This document shows positions 39,832 through 48,396 of a DNA stretch of 64,000 bases, piece by piece. How positions within the stretch are numbered: the stretch's first letter is position 1; every line of letters begins with the position of its first letter. Below the pieces are notes generated by a model. The model did no database searches. It was not told where the DNA came from and worked only from the letters and a program-made list of their open reading frames with translations. The stretch spans positions 29,448 through 93,447 of the forward strand of contig NZ_LIUQ01000011.1 in the NCBI RefSeq assembly GCF_001276715.1, in the 5' to 3' direction. The DNA is from Planktothricoides sp. SR001. GTDB taxonomy: Bacteria > Cyanobacteriota > Cyanobacteriia > Cyanobacteriales > Laspinemataceae. A program made the position numbers and the translations under genes.

Positions 39832-40785
39832 TTAGACCATAGACAATTCGCCAAAGGTATCTAACCGGGTAAAATTGGTCAGATTAATATACTTGTCCGA
39901 AAGAGTTTCGGCGATCGTTGGGGTAATCCAGCCCAACTGTTTCAGCAAGTGAATCGCCACGGCTCGTTTAGCGCGTTTGCCGCCATCAAGGACTTTAATT
40001 GCCAATCCCAGCCCCGATCTTGCTTGACCAATACATTGAATTCCTTCAGCCCCAGATTTGCTGACCAATTCTCCTTGAGTCAACTGCATCAGTTCTGTGT
40101 CAAATTCTCCCTCTCCAGAGACTAAACCGGCGTAAATGGTCATAGCGCGGATAATCCGTTCCATCTCCAAATTTTCCCCAGAGGTGAGTTGAGCATATAA
40201 AGTGGCCATTTGTGCCAGTTCCATCAGATAAGTTGGGGCGCCGCAGTCATCGTAAGCGGAGATAAACTCTTCCGCAGGCATCCGCAACAGTTCGGCAATT
40301 TTGCTTAATATCAAGCGTTGCACCGGATGATTGCGTTGCAGATAAGTGTTAATTGCCCAATTACGCTGCTGACAAACCGCTAACATTCCCGCGTGTTTCC
40401 CAGAACAACCATGTTCCAAGGGACTACTTTTCCCAGGAGGAATGGGACATTGCAGGGCTGAGGGTTCGAGTTCGCAGCACCAGAGGATATGAAACGCTTG
40501 CCGTGATTGCTCAATAGAACCTTTGTGAGAACTACAAATAATCGCTAAGTCACGATCGCTCAGGTCATAGCGTTCCAATGTGCCGGTAGAAGTCACTGCC
40601 AGGGCTTGAAATGGTTTGAGTGCGGAGCGAACAAAGGCAGTGGTTTGAGCATTACCTGCCACGGAAAGCACCCGTCCTCGGTGATCGCAAACTACGGCTT
40701 CAACCTGATGAACGGATTCGACAATCCCTTCTCGCAATAGCTGAACTTTAATTGCTGTTGATTTTGTCGTTTTTGCCATAGTCAT
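39832..40785 (-). CDS. Asparaginase II family protein
   Basis: This 317-residue protein resembles the asparaginase II family (Pfam Asparaginase_II, not the classical AnsB). Supporting motifs: FVRSALKPFQA, IICSSHKGS, EHGCSGKHAGMLAVC, SAYDDCGAPTYLM, SKSGAEGIQCIG and GLGLAIKVLDGGKRA. It is predicted to hydrolyse L-asparagine in the cytoplasm. A second ATG lies two codons in. Neighbours are tRNA-fMet and a lipase-like gene, so no operon is apparent. Confidence 0.85.
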   Translation of the reverse strand: MTMAKTTKSTAIKVQLLREGIVESVHQVEAVVCDHRGRVLSVAGNAQTTAFVRSALKPFQALAVTSTGTLERYDLSDRDLAIICSSHKGSIEQSRQAFHILWCCELEPSALQCPIPPGKSSPLEHGCSGKHAGMLAVCQQRNWAINTYLQRNHPVQRLILSKIAELLRMPAEEFISAYDDCGAPTYLMELAQMATLYAQLTSGENLEMERIIRAMTIYAGLVSGEGEFDTELMQLTQGELVSKSGAEGIQCIGQARSGLGLAIKVLDGGKRAKRAVAIHLLKQLGWITPTIAETLSDKYINLTNFTRLDTFGELSMV

Positions 40786-40882
40786 TAGTTTAGTAATGTT
40801 TTATTTACTATATTGGCGTTTCTGAAGCGCAAAGATAATTTTTGCCTTGTTTGCCTGATAATCTGCTACTATCATACGTTGG

Positions 40883-41524
40883 CTAGGCATAAATCGATGA
40901 TACATCTCGTGCGCCGCTAGAGCGCCGCTCAACCGAAAGCACTTGAGCCACGGTTTCCAAACAGCAGCGATCGCTCACCATCCAACGATGCACTGGCACA
41001 GGCAGCACAATTTCTTCTCCCACAGGCATTTTGGAACTACTCGCGGGCACAATCATCAGATCGTAAGGAGTCCAGATCGAAGTAAACTGCAATCGGCTCA
41101 AAATTTCCACCGCATCCCCATTCAAGTCTTGCAGAAAATCACTCCCAGGACGCATTTGCATCACCCCTTTCAACGGCAGAGAATAAGCCGTGATGGTCCC
41201 ATGATGAGGCGCAGAAATCGTAATATATCGCTGCACTCGTTCCACACCCCCAAGTCTTTGGACATAGTAGCGAGTCACGAGTCCCCCCATACTAAAACCC
41301 ACTAAATCAAACATATCATCAGGTCTAAAGGTGCGATCGACTTTCGCTGCGACCTGTTGCGCCAAAGTTTCCAGAGGGGCTGCCCCAGTATTGGGTCTGA
41401 GATTTAGGGTATGCAAAGTCCAACCCTGATTTTGCAGATAATCACATAGACGGCAGAAAATTTTCTCTTTGTCCCAAATCCCATGAACCAAGAGTACAGG
41501 ATTTTGAGTATTGCGGCTATTCAT
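40883..41524 (-). CDS. Alpha/beta hydrolase, lipase-like
   Basis: This 213-residue protein shows the hydrolase fold start VLLVHGIWD, the nucleophile elbow GFSMGG, and an ISAPHHGT segment typical of bacterial lipases and DUF676/PGAP1-like esterases. A catalytic His near VPVHRWMVSD is possible. It has no signal peptide, so it is probably cytoplasmic; the substrate is unknown. The ATG at 41,524 (MNSRNTQ) is preferred to one nine codons earlier because it begins directly before the first beta strand. Confidence 0.8.
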   Translation of the reverse strand: MNSRNTQNPVLLVHGIWDKEKIFCRLCDYLQNQGWTLHTLNLRPNTGAAPLETLAQQVAAKVDRTFRPDDMFDLVGFSMGGLVTRYYVQRLGGVERVQRYITISAPHHGTITAYSLPLKGVMQMRPGSDFLQDLNGDAVEILSRLQFTSIWTPYDLMIVPASSSKMPVGEEIVLPVPVHRWMVSDRCCLETVAQVLSVERRSSGARDVSSIYA

Positions 41525-41550
41525 GGCGACTCCGATGCAAAAACGAATCA

Positions 41551-41596
41551 ATTAACCAATCAACTAATCAGCTAATCAACTAATCAACTAATCAAT
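41551..41596. repeat. AACTAATC tandem repeat
   Basis: Five or so imperfect 8-bp units (CAACTAAT) lie directly upstream of the lipase-like gene, near its likely promoter. Confidence 0.8.
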
Positions 41597-41774
41597 TGCG
41601 ATCGCAGCTTACACCCGATCGCCGGATCCGGTTCCGGGGCTGGGGACAGAATTTCAACCGAACACCGATTCCCATCGATGGATTTATCAACGCGGAAATC
41701 TCTCTCAGAGTCAAAGATTCAGGTCAAAATCCTGCTTTGTTGCCGTAAAGGTCTGCTATGATCTAAAAATGCGT

Positions 41775-41811
41775 GGGGCTGTGGCTCAGATGGATAGAGC
41801 AAGCGCCTCCT
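41775..41811 (+). tRNA. tRNA-Arg (CCT), 5' exon
   Basis: The acceptor strand GGGGCTG, D-arm GCTCAGATGGATAGAGC and anticodon strand AGCGC followed by CTCCT are all present. The exon ends after T36 of the anticodon and is completed by the exon at 42,671-42,707. With the intron removed, the anticodon loop is CTCCTAA and the stem AGCGC/GCGCT pairs perfectly. Confidence 0.9.
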
Positions 41812-42670
41812 GAATCATCGGGCACCCTGGGGGAAACTTCAGGAGTGAATGTGGTCAAATTCAAGAAAGCCTAAAGATGTGTTGAGAGGAATCCCAGATG
41901 ACTCTAAGTCACAAATAAGGTAATCTTGAGCCAAGCTCTACCCAATAAAGGTAGAGAAGGTGCAGAGACTGGTTTGCGGGAGCGAAATTTAGATGGACTA
42001 TTATGTCTCATCAAAAGTAGAGAAACGCGGGGTTTTAGTGGGAATGTTGTTGGGAAATGCGTATAAAAGACAAAACAACTTTTATATTCAACACCCAGCT
42101 TTTCAAGAAGATTACGTCCTCTTTAAACAGCGACTTCTGGAACAGATTACCCAAAAACCCGTTAGCCTGTATAGTCGGTTCACGAAAAAGGGCGCTCGTC
42201 TCCTCTGTTTAGAACCCAAGTTAATCCCTTTAATTAGGGTATTGGTCAAAAAGCGATTTCCTGGAGGCACTCAAAAAATAACCAGAGAGTTTTTAAACTT
42301 ATTAACTCTGCCAGGAATTGCCTTATGGTTCTTAGACAAAGGAAGTAAATCGTTCAAAAAAAAACGGTAAAATTCATAGCTTAGAAATAACCTTAAATAC
42401 CCAAATTTCTCAGGCAGAAAATGAGCTAATTATCGCTTATTTTTCCGAAGTTTGGGAAATAAACTGGGGGTTAACTAAAGGGAAAAACTTTTACCGTCTA
42501 CGCATGGGAACCAAGGCAGGGAAAGAATTTCTTGAACGAATTCGGCCTTATGTCCCGGAAACGATGCTCTACAAAGTAGAAACCTCCTCAAACGTAACGG
42601 CCACCACCTAACGGCTGTTAGCATAAGGTGAAGGAATAGTCCAGAGAGAGGGGAAACTCTCACGAATCTG
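41812..42670 (+). other. Group I intron in tRNA-Arg(CCT)
   Basis: An 859-nt intron separates the tRNA halves between positions 36 and 37. Core segments resemble cyanobacterial IC3 group I introns: AATCTTGAGCCAAG (41,922-41,935), GAAGGTGCAGAGACT (41,956-41,970) and GAATAGTCCA (42,634-42,643). The intron ends in G. A decayed endonuclease gene occupies most of its length. Self-splicing is expected from the core but not shown. Confidence 0.85.
41993..42611 (+). pseudogene. Intron-encoded LAGLIDADG endonuclease, frameshifted
   Basis: The first frame encodes 125 residues (RGVLVGMLLGNAYKR, FYIQHPAFQEDYVLFKQ, LLTLPGIALWFLDKGSK) and stops just after a run of nine A at 42,356-42,364. With one A removed, translation continues through LEITLNTQISQAENEL, YRLRMGTKAGKEFLE and YVPETMLYKVE to a stop at 42,609, giving 205 residues with two LAGLIDADG-like motifs. 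The usual catalytic Asp positions appear as Asn in motif 1 and Lys in motif 2, so activity is doubtful. Its stop lies within the conserved 3' intron core. Slippage on the A-run or a sequencing error are alternatives to a true pseudogene. Confidence 0.8.
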
Positions 42671-42707
42671 AAGCGCTAGGTCGCCGGTTCAAATCCGGCC
42701 AGTCCCG
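42671..42707 (+). tRNA. tRNA-Arg (CCT), 3' exon
   Basis: AAGCGCT completes the anticodon arm, AGGTC is the variable loop, GCCGG-TTCAAAT-CCGGC is the T-arm and CAGTCCC closes the acceptor stem with one G-T pair, then discriminator G. The two exons sum to 74 nt. No CCA is encoded. Confidence 0.9.
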
Positions 42708-42967
42708 TCCAAACAAGGCTTAAATAAGCGTTAAATTTTCCGGTGGAAATTGATTTTCCTTTGCTAAACTTAAAGCGATGTCTAGCGAACAGGCATCGCT
42801 TTGGTTTATCATGCAGCCCGGATAGGGTCTTTCGCATTCCCTTGAAAATCTTGGCGATTCTCCCATTGCCTTACAACTAAAGTTTCAGTGCCAATGCGAA
42901 AGCCCTGACGCCAAAAAAAGGATCCTACCTTTCTCTAATTGAAAATCTACCCAACTCCCGAATCGAT

Positions 42968-43561
42968 ATGAGGCTCTGTTTGACTTCCAGAAAAAGACGT
43001 ACTCAAAAGTTTTCTATGCGGAAGACTTTCTGGTGGTTACTCATAGGATTCTTAATGGCGTTATGGTTGCATTATCAACCCTTCAAAAGTCCCTCGCCTC
43101 CAGAAGCATTGTTAGTTTTGGGAGGGGCGATCGAACGGGAAGAATTTGCTGCTAAATTTGCCTTAGAACACCCAGAATTAGAGATTTGGGTTTCTGGAGG
43201 CAGTAATGAAGAATATGCCGAATGGCTGTTTGCCAACGAGGGAATCGATCTAAATCGAGTCCATCTAGATTATCAAGCGGTGGATACGGTGACAAACTTT
43301 ACGACGGTGGTGGATCAACTCAAGTCCCAAGGGGTTGAATCGGTTTATTTGGTGACATCCGATGACCACATGTTGCGGGCACGAGTGATTGGGGAGATTG
43401 TTTTGGGGAGTCGAGGGATTAAATTTCAGCCCTTACCTGTTCCTTCGGGGCGATCGCCTGAACCCATAGAAAAAGTCATTCGGGATGGGGTGCGATCGGT
43501 GTTGTGGGTGACAACCGGATATACCGGATCGAGTTTGGCTAACCGCAAGGAACCAAGTTAA
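42968..43561 (+). CDS. YdcF/DUF218 family membrane protein
   Basis: This 197-residue protein has a basic N-terminus and one membrane segment (FWWLLIGFLMALWL), followed by a DUF218 domain: EALLVLGGAIERE, WVSGGSNEEYAEW, DTVTNFTTVVDQLKS, SVYLVTSDDHMLRAR. This family includes YdcF and the SanA/ElyC group with suggested envelope roles; the exact function is unknown. An internal ATG at 43,016 (MRKTFWW) gives a more usual start and is a serious alternative. Confidence 0.8.
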   Translation: MRLCLTSRKRRTQKFSMRKTFWWLLIGFLMALWLHYQPFKSPSPPEALLVLGGAIEREEFAAKFALEHPELEIWVSGGSNEEYAEWLFANEGIDLNRVHLDYQAVDTVTNFTTVVDQLKSQGVESVYLVTSDDHMLRARVIGEIVLGSRGIKFQPLPVPSGRSPEPIEKVIRDGVRSVLWVTTGYTGSSLANRKEPS

Positions 43562-43565
43562 TATT

Positions 43566-43606
43566 CGTTGTTGGTTGTTGGTTGTTGGTTGGTGGTTGTT
43601 GGTTGG
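43566..43606. repeat. GGTTGTT/GGTTGGT microsatellite
   Basis: Heptamers of the GTTGGTT type directly follow the YdcF stop, like those at 33,328. Confidence 0.85.
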
Positions 43607-43626
43607 AGAAAGGGGAACAGTTATCA

Positions 43627-43672
43627 GGAGCCACTGCGATCTTGGGGTCTCCCCAAGTCTAGCAAGTGGCGT
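43627..43672. repeat. Palindromic repeat (family A, copy 3, inverted)
   Basis: GGAGCCACTGCG, the inner hairpin CTTGGGG-TCT-CCCCAAG, then AGCAAGTGGCGT: the reverse complement of the in-frame copy at 12,437-12,484. Here it lies between genes. Confidence 0.85.
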
Positions 43673-43710
43673 GGAACGGGGAAGGTGAAAAGTGAAAAGT
43701 TAAAAGTTAA

Positions 43711-43836
43711 AAGTGGTAGGGGCGAATGGCCATATAGCCTGACGGATTATGCTTCGCAAGGACGCCCGTACAAAAGTGGTAAGGGCGAATGGCCATATAG
43801 CCTGACGGATTATGCTTCGCAAGGACGCCCGTACAA
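43711..43836. repeat. Two tandem 63-bp repeat units
   Basis: Each unit contains GGCGAATGGCCATATAGCC, GACGGATTATGCTTCGCAAG and GACGCCCGTACAAAAG. The first spans 43,711-43,773 and the second 43,774-43,836. An inverted single copy lies near 21,651-21,720. Confidence 0.85.
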
Positions 43837-43845
43837 AAGAAGTAT

Positions 43846-44150
43846 CACTATTTACTATTTACTATTTACTATTCACTATTCACTATTCACTATTCACCAC
43901 TGTTGCCTGTTGCCTGTTCCCTATTCACTATTCCCTATTCACTATTCCCTATTCCCTATTCCCTATTCCCTATTCACTATTCACCACTGTTGCCTGTTGC
44001 CTGTTGCCTGTTGCCTGTTGCCTGTTGCCTGTTGCCTGTTGCCTGTTCCCTGTTCCCTGTTCACTATTCACTATTCACTATTCACCACTGTTGCCTGTTC
44101 CCTGTTGCCTGTTCCCTGTTGCCTGTTCCCTGATAACTATTGGTTGGTTG
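43846..44150. repeat. Heptanucleotide repeat field (TTCACTA, TTCCCTA, TTGCCTG, TTCCCTG)
   Basis: About 300 bp of almost pure 7-bp units, with blocks of TTCACTA, TTCCCTA, TTGCCTG and TTCCCTG following each other. It fits the short tandem repeat class (STRR) known from filamentous cyanobacteria. Open frames across it are artefacts of the repeat: three frames give similar repetitive peptides. Confidence 0.9.
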
Positions 44151-44205
44151 TTGTTTAATTCGCCGAATAACCAATAACCAATAACCAACAAATAATAACA
44201 ATTTC

Positions 44206-44868
44206 TTATCGTCCCAAATCAAGCATCGCATTAATAGCTTCAGTGCAATGATTGGTGACTCTTTCTAATTCTTCGCGATCGCTCGAACTCGGTGGCTCCA
44301 TAAGTTCGCCAATTCTAATAGTAACGGGTACAGGTTTGGGCAAAAGCGATCCCTTTTTCACAATGGCTTGAGTCCCCCACAAACTCACCGGCAGGATGGG
44401 GGCTTTCGCTTTCGCCGCAATCAATGCCGCCCCCAGCTTGGGGTCTGTAATCCGACCATCGGGGGTGCGAGTGCCTTGCAAAAATAGCCCCGTTGCCCAT
44501 CCTTGCTCCAGATATGATAAAGCCGAACGCATCGCACTGCGGTCTGCGGAGCCGCGTTTCACTGGATAAGCTCCATACAAGCGAATGGCATCTTTCAGTA
44601 CCGGCACCTGAAATAACTCTTCTTTGGCCATAAACGCCACAGGTCGCCGCATACAGTTAGAGACAATCGGCGGATCAAAATCACTGGCATGATTACTGAC
44701 TACCACCAAAGGGCCGGACTGCGGGACTTTTTCGGCGCCATAAATGCGACCCCGAAAATAGATATGCAGCATGGGGCTAACCACTGACCACTTAAATAAG
44801 TGATAAAGGATTAAGCTAGATCGCGGTTCGCGGCCTACAAATTTGGATTTCGGCTGGTCGTGACTCAT
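44206..44868 (-). CDS. plsC: 1-acyl-sn-glycerol-3-phosphate acyltransferase
   Basis: This 220-residue membrane-associated enzyme adds the second acyl chain to lysophosphatidic acid, making phosphatidic acid. The catalytic motif is NHASDFDPP (H60-D65). The second block reads FLQGTRTPDG, with Gln where many homologues have Glu, and a LPVSLWGTQAI strand follows. It is last in the minus-strand series plsX-fabH-fabD-plsC, with about 100 bp before it, consistent with shared control of lipid synthesis. Confidence 0.9.
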   Translation of the reverse strand: MSHDQPKSKFVGREPRSSLILYHLFKWSVVSPMLHIYFRGRIYGAEKVPQSGPLVVVSNHASDFDPPIVSNCMRRPVAFMAKEELFQVPVLKDAIRLYGAYPVKRGSADRSAMRSALSYLEQGWATGLFLQGTRTPDGRITDPKLGAALIAAKAKAPILPVSLWGTQAIVKKGSLLPKPVPVTIRIGELMEPPSSSDREELERVTNHCTEAINAMLDLGR

Positions 44869-44869
44869 T

Positions 44870-44899
44870 GGTGATCTATGGTGATCTATGGTGATCTAT
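44870..44899. repeat. Three copies of GGTGATCTAT
   Basis: A 10-bp unit repeated three times directly upstream of plsC, in the gap to fabD. Confidence 0.85.
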
Positions 44900-44970
44900 G
44901 ATTTACATGACAAAGGCAGTGATGGGGCAGCGATCGGGGGATATTACAAGGCGATCGCTTGCGGCTTGGT

Positions 44971-45861
44971 TTAAGATAAGCTCGGCAATAAATCTGCCAC
45001 CCGGTGAATATTCTTCAAAGCGATATCGGGACAAGTCCGCTTAATCAAACCCGTCAGGGCATTACCCGGCCCAATTTCGATCGCCTCTTCAATGCCTTCT
45101 GCCGCCAACTGGAGAGAAGTTTCTCGCCAACGGACTGAACCAGTCATTTGGGCCATCAGTCGGGCTTTTAAAATTTCGGCTTTGGTCGCGGGGGTGGGGT
45201 CAACATTAGACAACACCGGCACTTGAGCATCGGTAAATGGCACTGATGCCAAGACTTCGCGGTATTCCGCTTCCGCAGTAGCCATAAACGGGGAGTGAAA
45301 AGCGCGGGAAACCTTCAATGTCACCGCTCGCTTAATCTTAATACTGGCTTTAAGTTGTTGGATCGCGGCAGGAGTGCCGGACACCACCACTTGCACGGCG
45401 CTATTGTCATTAGCAATAACCACATCAGGAATTTGGGCAATCGCTTGTTCCAGTTCTTCCCGCTGAAAGCCCATCAGAGCATCCATTTGCCCTTCGGGAG
45501 CAGTGTTCATTAATTCCGACCGCTGCTTGACTAGGGCTAATCCATCTTCAAAGGAAAAGACCCCAGCCACATACAGGGCTACATATTCTCCCAAGCTGTG
45601 ACCGGCGACTAACTGGGGCTGATATCCGCGATCGCGCATCAACTGTGCCAGAATGCTTTCAACCACATACAAACAAGGTTGAGTATATGGGGTATAGGAT
45701 AATTTTTCTTCATTACTTTGGCAGATATCCAAAACCGACCAACCTAGAATATCCTCAGCTTTTTTAAAGAAAGGTTGTGCTTGGGGCAATTCTTGGAGAT
45801 CCACTCCCATGCCGATCGCCTGAGAACCTTGTCCGGGAAAAACCCATGCTGTTTTAGTCAT
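44971..45861 (-). CDS. fabD: Malonyl-CoA:ACP transacylase
   Basis: FabD transfers malonyl from CoA to acyl carrier protein. Seen: FPGQGSQAIGMG at the N-terminus, the nucleophile GHSLGEY (S89), a conserved RAFHSPFM His segment and GPGNALTGLIKR near the end. Length (296 residues) is normal. It lies between fabH and plsC; the 188-bp gap to fabH contains a palindromic repeat. Confidence 0.95.
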   Translation of the reverse strand: MTKTAWVFPGQGSQAIGMGVDLQELPQAQPFFKKAEDILGWSVLDICQSNEEKLSYTPYTQPCLYVVESILAQLMRDRGYQPQLVAGHSLGEYVALYVAGVFSFEDGLALVKQRSELMNTAPEGQMDALMGFQREELEQAIAQIPDVVIANDNSAVQVVVSGTPAAIQQLKASIKIKRAVTLKVSRAFHSPFMATAEAEYREVLASVPFTDAQVPVLSNVDPTPATKAEILKARLMAQMTGSVRWRETSLQLAAEGIEEAIEIGPGNALTGLIKRTCPDIALKNIHRVADLLPSLS

Positions 45862-45935
45862 TTATGTTTATTTTTACTTTACTGTTGTAGAAATCCCTAA
45901 TAGGAATTAAGAATTTGTTGGTTAAGTTTTGACTG

Positions 45936-45963
45936 GTAGGGGCGAATGGCCATTCGCCCCTAC
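45936..45963. repeat. Perfect palindrome GTAGGGGCGAATGG
   Basis: A 28-bp perfect palindrome (GTAGGGGCGAATGG and its complement) between fabH and fabD. It is a member of the GTAGGGGCGA repeat family and may weaken read-through between the two genes. Confidence 0.85.
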
Positions 45964-46049
45964 AGACGGTTAAATTTTCACTGTTCTAATGCCTCCGGCA
46001 CGCTTCGCGAACGGCAAACGGCTAACAGCCAACGGCCACCGACCAAAAA

Positions 46050-47060
46050 TCAACCCCACTGAAAGATCGCCGCACCCCAGGTTAAACCGGCACCAAAGCC
46101 AGCAGAGGCAATAATATCACCGGGTTGCACTTTACCTGATCGCACCGCTTCATCCAGTGCCAAGGGGATAGAAGCCGCCGATGTGTTACCATAAGCTGCC
46201 AAATTTGTCAATACCTTATCGCTAGGAATATTTAACCGTTGGGCTACAGCAGCCAGAATCCGCTGATTTGCTTGATGCAGTAGCAGCCAGTCGATTTGGT
46301 CAACGGTTAAATTTGCCCTAAACAGAGCTTTTTCCACCACTTCTGGCACCTGCGTCACCGCAAAGCGATAAACTTCTTTACCCGTCATCGCGATGGGCTG
46401 ATAAGTGCCTTGGCTGACCGAAATGTCATTGACCAGAGTTTTGGGGGTTGAGCAGTAGGGAAGTTGCAGGCATTGATTTTGGCTGCCATCACTGCGGAGT
46501 TCAAATCCTAACAAGCGATCGCCGTCCAAAGATGCCCGCATCACCACGGCTCCGGCGCCATCCCCAAACAGGACACAGGTCGTGCGATCTGACCAATCGA
46601 CCCAGCGCGATAGAATATCTGCACCTACTAAAAGCACATTTTGGTAGGCGCCGGTGCGAATGAACTGGGCGCCTGTCACCAATCCAAACAAAAAGCCCGA
46701 ACAAGCGGCGGTCAAATCGAAAGCTACCGCTCGCGTCGCTCCGAGGTTAGCTTGAATGGTCGTGGCACTGCCAAATAGGTCATCACCTGTGGAGGTAGCT
46801 AAGATAATCAAATCGATGTCTGCTGGTGTAATACCGGCCATAGCGATCGCCTCAACCGCCGCTTCGGTTCCTAGCTGCGCCAGAGAATCTGCTGGTTGAG
46901 CGATATGCCGGTTTTGAATGCCGGTGCGAGTTGTAATCCACTCATCGGAAGTTTCGACTATCTGTGAAAGGGCTTCATTATCCAAGGAAACCCCTGGAGT
47001 AGCTGAACCGCTGCCGATAATTGCAATCCCTGCCCCTCCAGAATTAAATACCTGTTTCAA
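46050..47060 (-). CDS. fabH: Beta-ketoacyl-ACP synthase III
   Basis: FabH condenses acetyl-CoA with malonyl-ACP, the first chain-building step. The catalytic triad is visible: C120 in LTAACSGF, His in LLLHQANQRI and Asn in AAYGNTSAASIP. DEWITTRTGIQNRH and the final GFGAGLTWGA are also family hallmarks. Length is 336. It lies 84 bp downstream of plsX on the same strand, and the pair forms part of the conserved lipid-start cluster. Confidence 0.95.
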   Translation of the reverse strand: MKQVFNSGGAGIAIIGSGSATPGVSLDNEALSQIVETSDEWITTRTGIQNRHIAQPADSLAQLGTEAAVEAIAMAGITPADIDLIILATSTGDDLFGSATTIQANLGATRAVAFDLTAACSGFLFGLVTGAQFIRTGAYQNVLLVGADILSRWVDWSDRTTCVLFGDGAGAVVMRASLDGDRLLGFELRSDGSQNQCLQLPYCSTPKTLVNDISVSQGTYQPIAMTGKEVYRFAVTQVPEVVEKALFRANLTVDQIDWLLLHQANQRILAAVAQRLNIPSDKVLTNLAAYGNTSAASIPLALDEAVRSGKVQPGDIIASAGFGAGLTWGAAIFQWG

Positions 47061-47144
47061 TGTAAATTCTCCATAAGCATTGGCGTTTCATTCGCGTTAA
47101 ATATCTATTCGCTATCTATTCGCTGTTAGTCGCCACCACCTGAG

Positions 47145-48182
47145 TTAATTGCTCACCTCTGATGGGTCGGGGTTTTGATCCCAAACCTTGATTCGGTCTA
47201 ACACTTGATGGTCAATAGCTTCTTTGGCCAAACGAATGGCACTCTTGATAGAAGGTGCTTGAGAACTGCCGTGGCTAATAATACAAACTCCAGCCACACC
47301 CAGCAACAAGCCGCCCCCATGTTCCACATGATCCACCCTTTGCTTAAATCGCCTTAAACTAGGTTTTAAAAGCGTGGCTCCAAGCTTACCTTGCCAGCCA
47401 GCGGAAAGTTCTTCTTTTAGGGTTTGCAGGACAATTTCGCCCACGGCTTCAGCGAATTTCAACAAAATATTGCCGACAAAGCCATCGCAGACTATGACAT
47501 CAAATTTTCCTGTCAGCACATCCCGACCTTCCGCATTACCAATAAAGGTAATTTGGGAGTTTTGTTCGAGGAGTTGATAGGTCTTCAGGCTCTGCTCATT
47601 TCCTTTACAAGCTTCTTCGCCAATATTGAGCAGTCCGACTTTCGGTTCGGACATACCTAAGACATATTGGCTGTAAATCGATCCCATCACCGCGAACTGT
47701 TCTAAAAATTTCGGGCGGCAGTCTACATTAGCTCCCACATCCAAAATCAGTACAGATTTATTCAACATCGCCGTAGGAAAAACGGCGCCAATGGCCGGGC
47801 GATCGATTCCGGGTAAACGTCCTAACCTAAGCAATGCTGCTGCCATTGCCGCACCAGAGTGTCCGGCAGAGACAACCGCATCCGCTTGGTTATTTTTGAC
47901 TAAATCCATTGCCACTCTAATTGAAGCCTTGGGCTTGCGTTTTAAAGCGGTCAAAGGCTCCTCACCCATCTCCACAACTTCTTCAGCATGAATTATCTGT
48001 ACTTGAGATGGAGATATATTGGTATGTTGCTTGAGCGCTAGGGAAATCTGATCGCGATCGCCGACCAGCAAAACCTCTACGCCCAATTCTTGCTGGGCTC
48101 TAATAGCTCCAGCGACGATTTCGGCAGGGGCATGATCCCCTCCCATAGCATCTACTGCTATTCTTGCGCTAGTCGATCCCAT
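47145..48182 (-). CDS. plsX: Phosphate acyltransferase PlsX
   Basis: PlsX makes acyl-phosphate from acyl-ACP, feeding phospholipid synthesis. Seen: VDAMGGDHAPAEIVAGA at the N-terminus, VVSAGHSGAAMAAALLRLGR, LDVGANVDC, LLNIGEEACKGN and VCDGFVGNILLK. Length (345) is typical. As the first gene of plsX-fabH-fabD-plsC, it should carry the main promoter, in the 214 bp between it and the divergent carboxypeptidase gene. Confidence 0.95.
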   Translation of the reverse strand: MGSTSARIAVDAMGGDHAPAEIVAGAIRAQQELGVEVLLVGDRDQISLALKQHTNISPSQVQIIHAEEVVEMGEEPLTALKRKPKASIRVAMDLVKNNQADAVVSAGHSGAAMAAALLRLGRLPGIDRPAIGAVFPTAMLNKSVLILDVGANVDCRPKFLEQFAVMGSIYSQYVLGMSEPKVGLLNIGEEACKGNEQSLKTYQLLEQNSQITFIGNAEGRDVLTGKFDVIVCDGFVGNILLKFAEAVGEIVLQTLKEELSAGWQGKLGATLLKPSLRRFKQRVDHVEHGGGLLLGVAGVCIISHGSSQAPSIKSAIRLAKEAIDHQVLDRIKVWDQNPDPSEVSN

Positions 48183-48396
48183 TGATCTTTCGTCATAGAA
48201 ACCTTAAAAATTCTACCAGAAGGCTTCTACCCAAGCATAAGTATAGTGCTTGATCGACACACCGGAGAAACTATACTTGTTTCCTAGCATCCAAAAAAAT
48301 GATATGCCCTAGGGAATCCGTCCTGAATTGGTTGTCGGCGTAGGGTAGAGAAAATTCCCTGTCCCTACTTAAAAAATTTTATCGATTATTAGAAAA

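Noticed and set aside
43568..44177. Overlapping open frames across the heptamer field that give long repetitive peptides
   Set aside because: They are products of a 7-bp repeat read in three frames; no start signal, no domain and extreme composition.
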